Origin: Piezodorus guildinii
Taxonomy: Eukaryota > Arthropoda > Insecta > Hemiptera > Pentatomidae
Direction: 5' to 3'
Assembly (NCBI GenBank): GCA_023052935.1
Contig: JAJSOM010000026.1
Location: 1 to 64,000, forward strand
Length of the DNA stretch: 64,000 nt
This document shows positions 30,538 through 42,915 of this stretch, in pieces. The notes under the pieces are model-generated. The model saw only the letters and a list, made by a program, of their open reading frames with translations. It had not been told where the DNA came from and did no database searches. Made by a program: the position numbers and the translations under genes. How positions within the stretch are numbered: the first letter of the stretch is position 1; each line of letters starts with the position of its first letter.

Positions 30538-30855
30538 CTGTGGTGCAGTGGCTAGCATAACATCCTTCTATGCACTAGATCGCGAGTCCAGAACTGGTAG
30601 ATGGCCATTGGATACTTTTTTTATGTTTTCAACTAAATTCATAATTGTTTACATCTCTTTTAAAGGACGAAATAACCAAGGATTTTTTCTCCCTAAAAAG
30701 AAAAATAGGGCCATCTGCTGATTTTGAATTTGCGACCTTAAGCATAGAAGGCTGTTATACTTCACTACTTCACGGGTGACCCTTGATGCATTCAAAAAGG
30801 TGTTAAGGATTAATATGCCCAAGGTCACGGGTTCAGACCCAGCAAGAGGTCTTCG
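30538..30855. mobile_element. Head-to-head tRNA-derived SINE fragments (unit 2)
   Basis: A plus-strand head (tggtgcagtggctagcataa, 30540-30610) faces a minus-strand head whose reverse complement reads agtataacagccttctatgc (30708-30772). A third B-box-like gggttcagaccc lies near 30828. This forms an inverted SINE pair that could fold back. Confidence 0.55.
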
Positions 30856-31341
30856 TTTTTTTAAATATTATAATATGACTATATTTGAATATTTTAAATA
30901 TGACTGAAAAAAGCTATATTTCATGTATTTTATCATTATTCAGCATATTTACTTGTTGTATTTCATACAGTTGCAAATTTCAATAAAAACATATTTAAAA
31001 AACAGAAACGATCGGTTAATTAGTCAAAATTAAAAGACCAGAAAAGCTACTTTACACCATGCATTTTGCATCGTTTTAGGATTTTCTCGAATACGGCTCC
31101 AACGATTTTGATTTAACTCTTTACATTAATGTGAAATTGAATAGACTTTAATTTAATGTCGGGTTTATTGTATTTGACATAATATGACAGGGTTTAAGTC
31201 ATATATTTTTAAAATTTCTTCCTCTAAAGTAATTTTAATTTTATTGGTTAATAATAATGGATCTTTGCATCGATAACAACCGGACAAATATAAAATTTGA
31301 ACCAATTTTATAACCAAATAAAGGAGAAAACAAAACTATAT
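30856..31341. other. End of the 4.4-kb block and return to shared unit sequence
   Basis: The block ends at tttacaccatgcattttgca near 31060. From 31071 the sequence matches 13866 onward. No gene. Confidence 0.5.
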
Positions 31342-31525
31342 TGAGGATGTATAGTCGACTGTTCAAATTATTGTAGGATGAAATGATCGGAATTCAGTCG
31401 TTCTTTTTAAATATTTTAATTTTGCCGACGTTTCGGCTCAAACTTATGAGCCATCATCAGGGCATTACTGAGCCATGTCAAACATAAACCTATATAAAAA
31501 TCGGCAGAATTAAAATATTAAAAAT
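31342..31525 (-). mobile_element. Penelope-related terminal repeat with hammerhead-like motif (unit 2)
   Basis: The counterpart of 14134-14335. It has gccgacgtttcggctc where unit 1 has cagacgtttcggctc, so the core reads GAAACGTCGGC here. Confidence 0.55.
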
Positions 31526-32330
31526 AACGGAGAATTATGGGGATTATTTCATCATACTAGAAACAAAATATTTTTCCTACAAACAAAAATAGTAATATAT
31601 ATGTTTAATATATCGTTGGGAGGCTAAATATATCTGAAAATTATTACCTAAGATACAATTTTGTAGGAGGCAATTCAGGGTGACGAAAAACGAATACAAT
31701 TTAGTGATTATTGTGGATATTAATTTATTATTTTCTTATGATCTATCTTCTTTGACTATTTTAATGTTTCTGTTCCATGGGCTGCTTCCAATTTTATAAA
31801 GCCGGAGATTTTAGTCTCAGATTTTTTAAAAAAGTTATATTTTGAATCTAAGAAAAATGAAAAAAAAAAAAAACAATATTAGGCTGTTATTAAATTTTAA
31901 ATTATCAATTAATGGTTAAGCAATAGTTATTTATGATATTATTTGAAGAGTATAGAATTTTTCATAATTTCTAAGATTTTTCTCAGAGAGGTCGTCGCCA
32001 TAAAGATAAACAAGAGTTATGACCTACAATAATCCGTTTACCTGACACAGAAAATTCAGGTACCAACTTTAAAGGATTTGCTAGGTTTGGGTCGCTAATA
32101 AAATTTTATTGCTCCAGCCGGTCAACTTAAAATTCTATTTCTGTCTTCCTAACTAAGATCCAGAATGTCTTGTAGCCAATATTTTGCTATTACCATAACA
32201 TTTCGTTAAATAGTTCAAATTTTCCTCAAAAATTTCTAGATATCAGCAAGTTAAACATTTATCAATACAGAAGCATTTCAGTACTCCATTTCAAAATAAA
32301 ATCTGTTATTGGCAATACCTTTTCTCAGTA

Positions 32331-33263
32331 TTATAGGTGGAATAGTCAGGAATCAGTCATTTTTAAAAAGTTTTTAATTTTGCCAACGTTTCGGCTCAAG
32401 CTTGTGAGCCATCATCAGGGCTACAAACATCAGAACAAAAGAGATACATATTAATATGATAATGAAAATTTTCTTCTGAATGTAGTGACAATGATAACAT
32501 TTGAAATAAAACAGAAAATATACCAACATACTTAAATATTATAGATACAAATAATGATAATATGATACATAATCTGATGATGATAAGCATAACAAATTTT
32601 ACAGAACTTTAGACTTTAATATAAAAGTAAAAAAACATATATATATATAAACGTACCATTACTGAGCCATGTCCAAGCATAAACTGAGGAAAACCATAAA
32701 CATAGGTAGTATGGGGAGGGGTTCGTGTAAAAACCCTGAAGGTTTTCCCCTCTAAGTGTAAATACTACAGCTTATCTTTGTTTTTAAAAAGTTTTACAAA
32801 ATTATATAATGGAAAAAACAAAATAATATATCCGTATGTACAATAAGGTTGAACATTTTTAACAGAAAATTATAAACACTAGAATCTGAGGTATTTAAAA
32901 GAACATGAGGTATATAATAAAAAACAAAATAAAATAAATAAATAACAAAAACAAGAACCAGAGGTGTTGTAAACAAAAAGATAAATATACAGTAAATAAA
33001 TAAAATATACATTACACAAGCAATTTGTACAATAAAGTGATAGAGTTATAATTTAAGGAGACGGAAGATGTTAGCATACGAGGGAGAAATTATCTCTTTG
33101 TCAGTTTTATGATTTACGGGAACTCGATCTTTTTCCATATGGATATATATAGCTTCTGTGGCTAGGATTTCAGGATTATCAAAATCAAAATGATGGTCAA
33201 GGGATATGACTATTCCACCTATAATAGTTTCTACAGTCGACTATACACCCTCAATATAATTAA
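32331..33263 (-). mobile_element. Truncated Penelope-like element, private to unit 2
   Basis: The insertion is bounded by a 12-bp target-site duplication (CTTTTCTCAGTA at 32319-32330 and 33264-33275). Units 1 and 3 have the empty site (near 15122 and 43720). On the minus strand it encodes the C-terminus of a GIY-YIG endonuclease, then a 3' UTR, then a terminal repeat with a hammerhead-like motif (32420-32382). GGAATAGTC near both ends forms a short inverted repeat. Confidence 0.75.
33046..33201 (-). pseudogene. Penelope-like GIY-YIG endonuclease, last 51 codons
   Basis: The frame reads LDHHFDFDNPEILATEAIYI and ends NIFRLLKL-stop. The pattern H-x-F-D-x-D/N-...-I-L-...-E-x-x-x-I-x-I is that of the GIY-YIG C-terminal region in Penelope-like elements. 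The reverse transcriptase and most of the nuclease are missing, as expected for a 5'-truncated copy. Confidence 0.68.
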
Positions 33264-33945
33264 CTTTTCTCAGTAACTATTAAGACTCCATATAACTGTT
33301 ATTTTACAAGTTAAATCCACTTTAAATTAGTTTTTTTATACTTATCTTAGCTGGAAAATTAGTTTCTGTGATATTAGCAAAATAAATATAAACTTTTTTG
33401 ATTAATTTTTATTTTTTCTATAAACAAAATGTATTATTGGTATTACTTAATCTTGGCAACTATTAAAAGTTAACTATTAAGAGAAAGGCTCCGGTGCAGT
33501 ACAATCCGCGCTCCATGCTGATTAGACAACATCCACCACGCGATGGCATTGTTGGAGACTGGTGCGTTAGCTTTTAAATTTATTTTAACAGTCTAGATAA
33601 GTGAAATTCGTGAGTTGTCGGAACAAGATTTTTTATTTATATTTACTAATAATAAGATTGGCGATCTAGTAAAAAATCTGAATGGTTTGCACTGATATAA
33701 TATTATAATGAGCATCCTTTTTGAGGAGGCTGCATATATTTATAATATATATCATAACACTATTTATATGATTAATGTTTAATTACCATAAGCATCAATA
33801 AAAATATTCCTACTAATTTCCTTCAAATCGTTGATTTTCCAAAATTTTTACCTGGGAAATTGTTTGATAACGGGATGAATTCCCATTGGCCCAAACTAAC
33901 CCTACCCCCCTCTCTTCAACCCCCCCTCACTTTCCTTGGTTTTAG

Positions 33946-34042
33946 GTACAAAGAAGTACAGATACCTCCTTAGACTCACTCTTCTCAGGATAGTCTTCGC
34001 TCCAGAATATTCTTCTCAGGACAGCTCTACAGAGGAAGAAAG
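33946..34042 (+). other. Candidate leader exon (unit 2)
   Basis: The same borders and length as 15798-15894. In this unit no exon 1 follows, because the unit is cut at 35475. Confidence 0.32.
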
Positions 34043-34884
34043 GTAAGCTTGCCATATTTAGTGTTTAATTTATGTTAGATTCTAGTATTATAGCCTTTTA
34101 TTGAGTATATGTATATATACACATATATAGGGAGAATGTAGGCATACTTTACTATTTTTCGTTGATAATAGTTATCTATATTTAATTATTATATAGAAAT
34201 AATTAAATATTATCGTTGTTGAACATGAATATCTTTAACTGTTGCACGGCTCCTCTAAATAATATAAGCTATTCATTCTTCTTGGCCTCTTTCCCATTTT
34301 TAAAATTCGCAATGAGGATTTCTTTGTCCTGCAATGAGTTCTGGGCGTCCATGTTTGAAGCGTACCTCAGAAGAAGCGCTAGGGAAAACTTAAGAGCAGT
34401 TATTTAATTTTCGGGTAATAGAATCAAACCCGGCTATAAGAAATTCAAGAATTTTGATTAGAGAATATAAAAACAAACTTTGCATAATTTTTGGAGTGAG
34501 GTTTTTATTTAAATCTTATTCTTAGTATTTTTAATTTTTGTTTAGAATCAATAATTAATATTTAAATTTAAATATTCTTTTAATGATATTTAATCTGAAA
34601 TCCAGATAAAAGTCGATAGTAATTTATTAGATAAAATCGTTATCTACAAATCCGAAGCCCTTTCTCTCATTTTCACTGTATATACATACATATACAGAGG
34701 GAGAGTATGGTAGTGGAGTGTGAACATGCTTTACTGTTTTACTTAGATAGTGGCCATCTAGTTATAAATATATCTATTTTACCAAAATAGTTAAATATTA
34801 TCATTACTATAAACTTTAAAAACTTGTAGGATCATGCTTTTAGTAGTACTTTTTATGTATTTTATAGGTGATGAGGAGTCAGTT

Positions 34885-35055
34885 GTTTTTTTGTTTAAAT
34901 ATTTTAATTTTGCCGTCGTTTCGGTTCATGCTTGTGAGCCATGATCAGGGCATTACTGAGCCATGCCAAAGCATAAACTCTCAGTTTATAATAAAGCATA
35001 AACATTTATAAAAAGCATAAACTCAGTTTATGCTTGGACATGGCTCAGTATTGAA
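34885..35055 (-). mobile_element. Penelope-related terminal repeat, locus 2 (unit 2)
   Basis: A near-identical copy of 16735-16905. Confidence 0.42.
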
Positions 35056-35475
35056 TTACCGAATTTTCTATATTTCTTCTCATTTATTATTTTATAAACA
35101 ATGTTTAATTTCTTAAAATAGAGTTTCTACATTAAAAAAAAAAATGTTTTCATATGATGTGAAAGTTATATTTGTCTGTTTTGCTTTAACGTAATCATTC
35201 AGTTTTAATTATAATATTTATTGAGATTATAGGATTTTTTATTAAGTAATATTTCAAATTATCTATATTAATTTTCAAAAAATAAGCTTTCGCCCTCTCC
35301 CGCTACTGTCGTAAACTTTCTCGAGACCTCGCTATCACGATATTTTACCTCCTCTACACCTGCCTCCATCTAGCACTGCCTTTATCTACTGACTGGTACA
35401 ACAAGACGTTCTGACGTAGCTATCACCGTTCAACAATGGCGGCCACGCTATACGGTGAGAATACAGGTGGGTGTA

Positions 35476-35900
35476 GGTGAGATTGGAGATTTAGGCGGTA
35501 GTCGAAGAACGGAGGTAGAGCCGGCAGAATTACAACCAATGGAAGCATTATCTGTCTTGACAGATATTTGTTGTTCTATAACATCGTAAGATAAGGATTC
35601 GTAATAGGCTTCACGAGCCTCATTCTTCATTTTTGCATATAATGGGATGTCATAGCCTTCTATCAGTGTAGCGAGAGATCGAATGTCTCGAAATACTTGA
35701 GAAAACTTATCAAAAGTGCCATCAATTCGCGACAAGCGTGCTTTAAACATCGCTCTCTTAGACTTATCTGTAGTAGAAATAAAACCTAGTTCACTAGTAT
35801 TTTTAATGTCCTCATAAAGATCTTTCAATTCGTCCACTAAATTTCTAATTCAAGTTCATCGCTTTCGGAATCAGAACAATTATCAGTTTTGAGCGGCATA
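35476..35900 (-). mobile_element. Longest gag-like fragment at the unit 2/3 junction
   Basis: From the ATG at 35900 (minus) it runs through the shared N-terminus, then beyond FKAR into LSRIDGTFDKFSQVFRDIRS, IPLYAKMKNEAREAYYESLS and a Ser/Pro-rich end at 35476. One A is missing near 35840. The other copies lose this part where SINE sequence begins. The layout resembles the start of an LTR-retroelement gag (possibly BEL/Pao), but no protease, RT or LTR is seen, so the class is open. Confidence 0.45.
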
Positions 35901-36376
35901 GTAGATTACAATTAAATTTTCAATAAAATACTAAACTTATTATCAAAGAAAAATAGTCCCAATCAAAATAACCTACTGAAAATTAATTAGAATTGAACAG
36001 CTGATTGATAAGGCGTAATAATTAATCAAAGCAGCCAACATAATGTTAACAAATTAAAACAGCTGTTTTGTAATGCGTGTTGTGCAATTGAAGAAACAAA
36101 ATACATACAAATATTATGATTACTAATTGAATATAAAGTACAAATAACTCCAAATAAACATTAAAATTAGTATAATGAAAGTAATAATTACGTGAACTGT
36201 GCAAATTATTTACAAAACTTAAACCTAAATAAAAAACATTTAATGAACAAAATGATTTAAATAATATGAAAACTACTCTCAAATATACTATAAACAAACC
36301 TAAATTAAAATAAAATAGTAAAGAATAAAGAAACTGAGTAATAAATAACAAAAGTCTGGGTAATGCGAATATAATA
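35901..36376. other. Unit 3 spacer between two gag-like copies
   Basis: AT-rich. From about 36050 to 36370 it carries sequence absent from units 1, 2 and 4 (cattaaaattagtataatga and neighbours). The minus-strand open frame across it is a chance extension of the gag-like fragment. No gene. Confidence 0.45.
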
Positions 36377-36490
36377 GAAATAAAACCTAGTTCACTAGTA
36401 TTTTTAATGTCCTCATAAAGATCTTTCAATTCGTCCACTAAAATTTCTAATTCAAGTTCATCGCTTTCGGAATCGGAACAGTTATCAGTT
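36377..36490 (-). mobile_element. Second, ATG-less gag-like copy (unit 3)
   Basis: It repeats ELKDLYEDIKNTSELGFI codons and the SDSESDELELEI region but joins to ataactgataactg instead of the MPPKT start. Shorter equivalents lie at 11359, 25075, 53856 and 56241 (inverted). Confidence 0.42.
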
Positions 36491-38000
36491 ATTGGTTATT
36501 GTTATTATGATTATTATTGGTTAAAATGTTATCTTATACACAAAGTTGTATAAGATAATGGAGAGATATCAGAAGCGGATAAAACTAAGTGATTGTTGTA
36601 GATAATAACTTCTAAGTTAGACTGTTTAGTCTGACTCACGTTTTTTTTTCTACTCTAACTTTATTAAAACTCTGCAAATTATTACATAATGGTTTATTAT
36701 TTCCAAATAACAATATTGGTGTATAACTGTTCATAAGGCTGTTGATAGGCAATTAAGTAATATGAAAAGCACTAATTCAAAGCATCATATCATAACACTA
36801 CCACTGATTTCAAAACGCAATATCTGAGCTAGTTGTAAACCAAATTCAATGATTCTTTTTTCATTTGGTCCAAAATTTTTTTGTAGAATTGCACTGGGAT
36901 CTCCTGGAACCCTGATTTGCTATCCACCTGTGAACGGCAAAGTTTAGTTCTCTACTTCTCTACTTTTCTCTATCGTCAAAAATAACTGAGTTATGAATGT
37001 ATTTATGTGAAAAATTTCTATTTTTTTTTCTCTTTTATATAATCATTCGTGTTTTTTTTTTTTTTTTTGGTTAAAAAACACTAATACATTTTTTTCTATC
37101 TTCAAATATAACTAAGTTATTGAATAAAATACTTTTAATCGTCCGCCATTTTAAAACTAACCAGCTGATATCAACGTCTAGGTGTTAGGATCATCGTTAA
37201 ATGGACTAATATCTTTGTGGCGTATTTAAAAAAAAAATCGGTCCAGTAGTTTCGGAGAAATGCCGCGGACGGCGGACAAACGGATTTTTTTTTTATTCGT
37301 TATTGGGATTCTACGTATCTTGAAACGTAAGCTCTCAAATTTTGAGCAGACGCAATTTTTTTGGTCGATTACAAAGGTTGATTATTGAAAATAATAAACC
37401 AAAAGTTGTTAAATTGGTTTAAACAACGTAGGTAAGTGAATGTCTTGTATTGGAGGCAACATATTTTTTTTTACTTTGACTTTATTCAAAATAAATAGTA
37501 TCCACAGGATAAAAAACGCGAGACGCCATGTTACGCCGCCGTTTTGGTCCAGCTCTTCCTCCATTTTCAATTCCTCTCCCTTCTAATCTAATATCAGATC
37601 GTATATTGATTTAGTAATCTCTAATGAGATTCATGTTTGTTTTTTTTTTGTTTTTTTTAATTGATCCACTATGTTTTAGTACCTATCTAGTTAAATATTT
37701 TTTTACTTTCACTTACCTATATATGAAGTATATATAGTAAGGGAAATATGGCGATCGTGAAAATTATCGAATTCCAGTTTTCAGCAGAAATAAACGTTTT
37801 AGGACCCCTTGAGTACAAATAACCAAGTCCCGCGAAAAGTTCTATGTGTGTGTGTGTTTGTGTGTATGTATGTGGTAAGTAAGTCTAGGACGAAAACTAA
37901 AAGTCGTACGGAACTGAAATTTCATATTGAAGACAATATACTCCCGATTTATTACACCAACAAGCGGCTGACCGAAACTGCTACTTTACACTATGCATTT
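36491..38000. other. AT-rich unit spacer (unit 3)
   Basis: The counterpart of 25148-26650, with the dispersed-repeat motif near 37268 and a GT-rich tract at 37846-37873. No gene. Confidence 0.55.
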
Positions 38001-38284
38001 TGCACCTTCCAAAAATGCATTCGCTACATCCATGTAAAATTTAATAGGCATTAATATCAGGTAGGTTTCATTTCGATTGAAATATCTTGCAGGGCTCAAA
38101 TACCGAAAAAAAGAAAGAAGAAATATCTATTCTGAAGTACCTTTAATTTCTTAGATTCCAAAAAATTAACCATATCATCTTAGTAGCATTGATAAGGAAC
38201 GGCTAAATATACAAGTTGAACGAATTTGATGATCAACTTAGAGAGGGAAAGGAGGGAAAGTATTTTTTAGGTAAATGACGTGGC

Positions 38285-38960
38285 ATGTTTTTTAGGTAAG
38301 TACCGTTTTGGAATTAAAAAAAGACGTGAAAAGATATCGCAATAATTTTATTTTTACATGAAAGCCTCTACCTTAATCTACTTTTCTACATAATTTCAAT
38401 AAATTTTTAGGCACTTCACTTAACGCGGCACCAGCTTTTGAATACCCTCCTCAAAAAATTCTGCCGCCTGAATTGTTAAACGACGTTGACGAAACGTGGG
38501 TGGCCTACGTCACACCAGAATCAAAACAACAATCCGTGGAATGGCGACATTCATCATCAGCCAAAAGAGTGAAGTTTAAGCAAACAATTTCTCCTCGGAA
38601 AATCATGTGCGCAGGTTTTTGGGACAGAAAAGGAGTATTGCTAGTGGATTTTCTGCCTCATAATGGGACAATCAATGCTACCATTTGTTCCTGCATTTGA
38701 AGAAACTCCTGTGTGGTCGGCGTCTTCAAAATGAAAACGAAGTCAAAACATTTGTAATGCAGTGATTAACAAGTCAGGCGGCAGAATGTTTTGAGGAGGG
38801 TATTCAAAAACTGGTGCCGTGAATGACAAGTGCCTCAAAATTGATGGAAATTATGTAGAAAAGTAGATTAAGGTACAGGCTTTCATGTAAAAATAAAATT
38901 ATTGCGATATCTTTGCACGTCTTTTTTTTATTCCAAAACGGTACTTACTTAAAAAACATG
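38285..38960 (+). mobile_element. Mariner-derived foldback element (unit 3)
   Basis: It matches 26941-27616. The middle frame is open here (38473-38700): LNDVDETWVAYVTPESK, then RKIMCAGFWDRKGVLLVDFL. The first catalytic Asp lies in DETWV. The second and third are deleted and the ends are the same inverted arms. Confidence 0.75.
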
Positions 38961-39188
38961 CCTCGTATTTTTTCCCTTAAAAAGTAATATCGATGTATAA
39001 TATACCATTGGAAAGGTATAGACTTTAGAAAAAAATGTCATCATATTTAATATGTTATATTAAAGTTGTAGTAGGTAATGAAAAGTGACGAATTAAGTGA
39101 TTAATGCTTCCTCACAGCTTTACTGTTTTAATATCAGTCCCACCAAAAGACCAAGGTCTTCTTCTTCTTTCTCTTCCTCTTCGAGCCA

Positions 39189-40461
39189 TTATTGGCGTAG
39201 AGGGGCCTCGATCCAGCGCTGCCAGTTATCCCGGTCTCCGCTGAGTCGTTTCATTTCTACAAGGGTTTTGTCCCTGTTAATCCCAATCCTCTGGACCATA
39301 TCCTGATAGAAAATTCTAGGTCGGCCACGTGGTCTTCTTCCTGTAGGTCTGGCTTCCAGTGTCCTTCTGGGTTCCCTCATTTCGTCCATGAGGCAGACAT
39401 GACCAAACCATTTTAATTGTCAGTTTTCCATTATCGTCTTTAATGGTGGTACCTCGAGTTGCTCTCTGATTCTATTGTTCCGGACACAATCTCGCCTTGT
39501 CTTTCCCGCTGCCTACGTAAAAATTTCATCTCAGCAGCAGTGATTCGGCTGATATGTTTGTCGAGCATCACCCAACTCTCTCCTCCATATCTAAAAGCAC
39601 TGGTAGGTAAATGGCTTTATAGATGTGCATCTTAACATCTCGCCCTACTTCACGGTGTCCTATTATACTATTGTTGATCTGGTAGTACACCTGGTTCGCT
39701 TTATTGATCCTATTTCCTATCTCTTGATCAATTCTGCCAGACCTGTCTACAATGGTTCCCAGGTAGTTGAATTCATTTACCACTTCTAGGATCTTCCCAT
39801 TGCATACCATTTCAACATTTTCTTCTTCATTCCGTGAGAGAACCAGAATCTTACTTTTGGAGTCGTTGATGGACATTCCCTTACGCAATAGTTCTGCCTC
39901 CCATTCCACCAGAGCTTGTTGCAGCTTTTCTTTTGTGTCCGCTAATAGAACAATGTCATCGGCATATAGGAGGCATTTCACCAGAACTGTCTTCATCTTC
40001 CATTTTCCTATTTTAGTCCATGCCGTTCTTCGCTTGCAGACTTTATGGATCTCGTCCATCAGAATCAAGAATAGGAGAGGGCTAAGACTGTCCCCCTGTC
40101 TGACTCCTCTATCAAGATTCTACCATTGATTCTGACGACTCCCTTTGCATTTCTGTATGTTGATTGGATTGCCTGCATCAAATCTGATGGTACATTCTTT
40201 GCAGCAAGAGCATTCCATATTTCATATCTAGGCACAGAATCGAACGCAGCTTTGAGATCCAGGAAAGCCTCATAGATAACTTTTATTTCTGTCCCAAACC
40301 TTTCAGAAATGTTTCTAAGCACAAAAATATGGTCCTGGGTCTGTCTTCAGGAAGCCCGCCTACTCCTCTTCGTGTTGATTTTCCACAAAACTTCTCAATC
40401 CTTTCTCAAGGATAGAGGTGTACATTTTATAGGCTACGGACAGCAAGCTAATTGGTCAATA
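39189..40461 (-). pseudogene. RTE-like reverse-transcriptase fragment, 5' truncated (unit 3)
   Basis: It matches 27846-29118. Open segments include 40068-39568 with LLYADDIVLLAD and 40322-40065 with KAAFDSVPRYEIWNALAAKN and NAKGVVRINGR. Frameshifts remain between segments. The 166-residue RT stretch is identical in units 2 and 3. Confidence 0.82.
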
Positions 40462-41169
40462 ATTCTCGGATACGGTCCGTGTGTGTACCAAGGTCTGTGT
40501 GTCGTAAATCTAGTACGAAGAGGAAAGGTCGTACGAAACTGAAATTTCATATTTAAGATCAGTTTTTGGCACGTACCATGTATCACTCCTTTTATGAAAA
40601 ACTCCACTCACACTAATCCATTAGTTGCAATCCTTGCTTCCTCTTCAATTCCTGATAATACAAGAATAAACTTTGATATTCACGATGCCAATGGGTATTT
40701 TCTCTTCACGTATTTTTCATGTATATTATCTGACAGCTAATTCACTTGATGTATTAACTAATACAGTTGTAAATCTCAATAAATGAAAAAATGAAGCACC
40801 TTTAATTTTATAATTAAACCCGGATCACCTTATTACGATTGATATAAAACAGCTTAATATAAAATTTGTACGAATTTAATAAACAACTAAAGGATATAAG
40901 AGCAAAATATTTTTTAATATCAATTTTTGGCTTTTGAAAATGAGAGCTGCAACATAGATGTATAATATACTGTTGGAAATTGAAAGGTTTTAGACAAAAT
41001 ATTATAATTATAATTGTAAAAGCTAATTGAGAGTGATGAAAAGTCGATAAAACTAACTGATTTTCGTTGATAATAATATACCTAATAGATTAATTAATAA
41101 AACGTATATTTTAATTGTAACTTAATGCAATCTGTTCTTTAACAATTTCCATCTTTAAATCTTACTCAC

Positions 41170-41815
41170 CGTTTAAGGCTACTTCATCACTCACTAGACA
41201 AACGGTCAAACCTTCCTCTTAACCACAAAAGACTCATCTACATGACTATTATAAGACCAATCTGGACTTACGGGAGTAGAGCTTTGGGGCTCTACTAAAC
41301 CATCAAATTCTTCCCGTCTTCAATCGATACAACCCAAAATCCTTCGTAAAATCCTCAACGCTCCTTACTTTGTCACGAATAAACTTATCCATAAAGACCT
41401 TAATGTTCCCTATGTTACTGGTTTGGCCCGGACCAGGTATCAATCCTTTCATGACAAACTCCATTCACACTCTAATCCATTAGTTTCAATCCTTGCATCC
41501 TCTTCAATTCATGATAATCCACGGAGGCGTCTGATAAGAAGATGGCCTCGAGACCTTCTTGTTCAGACTCACTACTAAAGAGTGCTGCCAATGGGCAGTT
41601 TCTCTTCATGTTTATAACTTTTTTCAGTCAAATTCATCATTTTTTCAATCAATTTCATAATTTTTTCAGTCAAATTCATAATTTTTTCAATCAATTTCAT
41701 AATTTTTTCAGTCAATTTCATAATTTCTTGTACCCATTTTATACAGTTAATTTAATGAGGTTTTGCTACCAAGAACTTAACATTTTGAATAAATCATCTT
41801 GTTGTTGATCCATTT
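41170..41815 (+). pseudogene. Jockey-like reverse-transcriptase 3' end (unit 3)
   Basis: The copy of 29806-30425 with a longer tail: the minisatellite at 41626-41730 is expanded relative to unit 2. Confidence 0.72.
41626..41730. repeat. About 20-bp minisatellite in LINE tail
   Basis: Five tandem units of the type ttttttcaRtcaaWttcataa. Unit 2 has about three. The open frame across it is a repeat artefact. Confidence 0.7.
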
Positions 41816-41935
41816 AACGTCATTTTATGTTACTGTTTTAATCCGACGGTGCAGCGGAAGTCTTGAGTTTTGCCTATCCAGGTTTACTTAAGATCTTTTA
41901 CGAGTTCCACCTTTTAAAACATTTAAGAGTCATCA

Positions 41936-42250
41936 GTGGTGCAGTGGCTAGCATAACATCCTTCTATCCACTAGATCGCGAGTTCAGAACTGGTAGATGG
42001 CCATTGGATACTTTTTTTATGTTTTCAACTAAATTCATAATTGTTTACATCTCTTTTAAAGGACGAAATAAACAAGGATTTTTTCTCCCTAAAAAGAAAA
42101 ATAGGGCCATCTGCTGTTTTTGAATTTGCGACCTTAAGCATAGAAGGCTGTTATACTTCACTACTTCACGGGTGACCCTTGATGCATTCAAAAAGGTGTT
42201 AAGGATTAATATGCCCAAGGTCACGGGTTCAGACCCAGCAAGAGGTCTTC
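41936..42250. mobile_element. Head-to-head tRNA-derived SINE fragments (unit 3)
   Basis: The same arrangement as 30538-30855. Confidence 0.52.
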
Positions 42251-42735
42251 GTTTTTTTAAATATTATAATATGACTATATTTGAATATTTTAAATATGAC
42301 TGAAAAAAGCTATATTTCATGTATTTTATCATTATTCAGCATATTTACTTGTTGTATTTCATACAGTTGCAAATTTCAATAAAAACATATTTAAAAAACA
42401 GAAACGATCGGTTAATTAGTCAAAATTAAAAGACCAGAAAAGCTACTTTACACCATGCATTTTGCATCGTTTTACGATTTTCTCGAATACGGCTCCAACG
42501 ATTTTGATTTAACTCTTTACATTAATGTGAAATTGAATAGACTTTAATTTAATGTCGGGTTTATTGTATTTGACATAATATGACAGGGTTTAAGTCATAT
42601 ATTTTTAAAATTTCTTCCTCTAAAGTAATTTTAATTTTATTGGTTAATAATAATGGATCTTTGCATCGATAACAACCGGACAAATATAAAATTTGAACCA
42701 ATTTTATAACCAAATAAAGGAGAAAACAAAACTAT

Positions 42736-42915
42736 ATTGAGGATGTATAGTCGACTGTTCAAATTATTGTAGGATGAAATGATCGGAATTCAGTCGTTCT
42801 TTTTAAATATTTTAATTTTGCCGACGTTTCGGCTCAAACTTATGAGCCATCATCAGGGCATTACTGAGCCATGTCAAACATAAACCTATATAAAAATCGA
42901 CAGAATTAAAATATT
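42736..42915 (-). mobile_element. Penelope-related terminal repeat with hammerhead-like motif (unit 3)
   Basis: The counterpart of 14134-14335 and 31342-31525. Confidence 0.52.

Larger units (their letters stand above)
24637..35475. repeat. Segmental duplication unit 2 (truncated)
   Basis: It matches unit 1 from the SINE fragment through the leader exon to gtgggtgtaggtgag near 35475, then stops, so exon 1 and the terminal exons are missing. It has the 4.4-kb block (26660-31060) and a private Penelope-like insertion. Apart from these it is nearly identical to unit 3. Confidence 0.85.

Noticed and set aside
41542..41808. Open frame with repeated Phe-His-Asn-Phe-Phe units
   Set aside because: It is the translation of a 20-bp minisatellite in a LINE tail.
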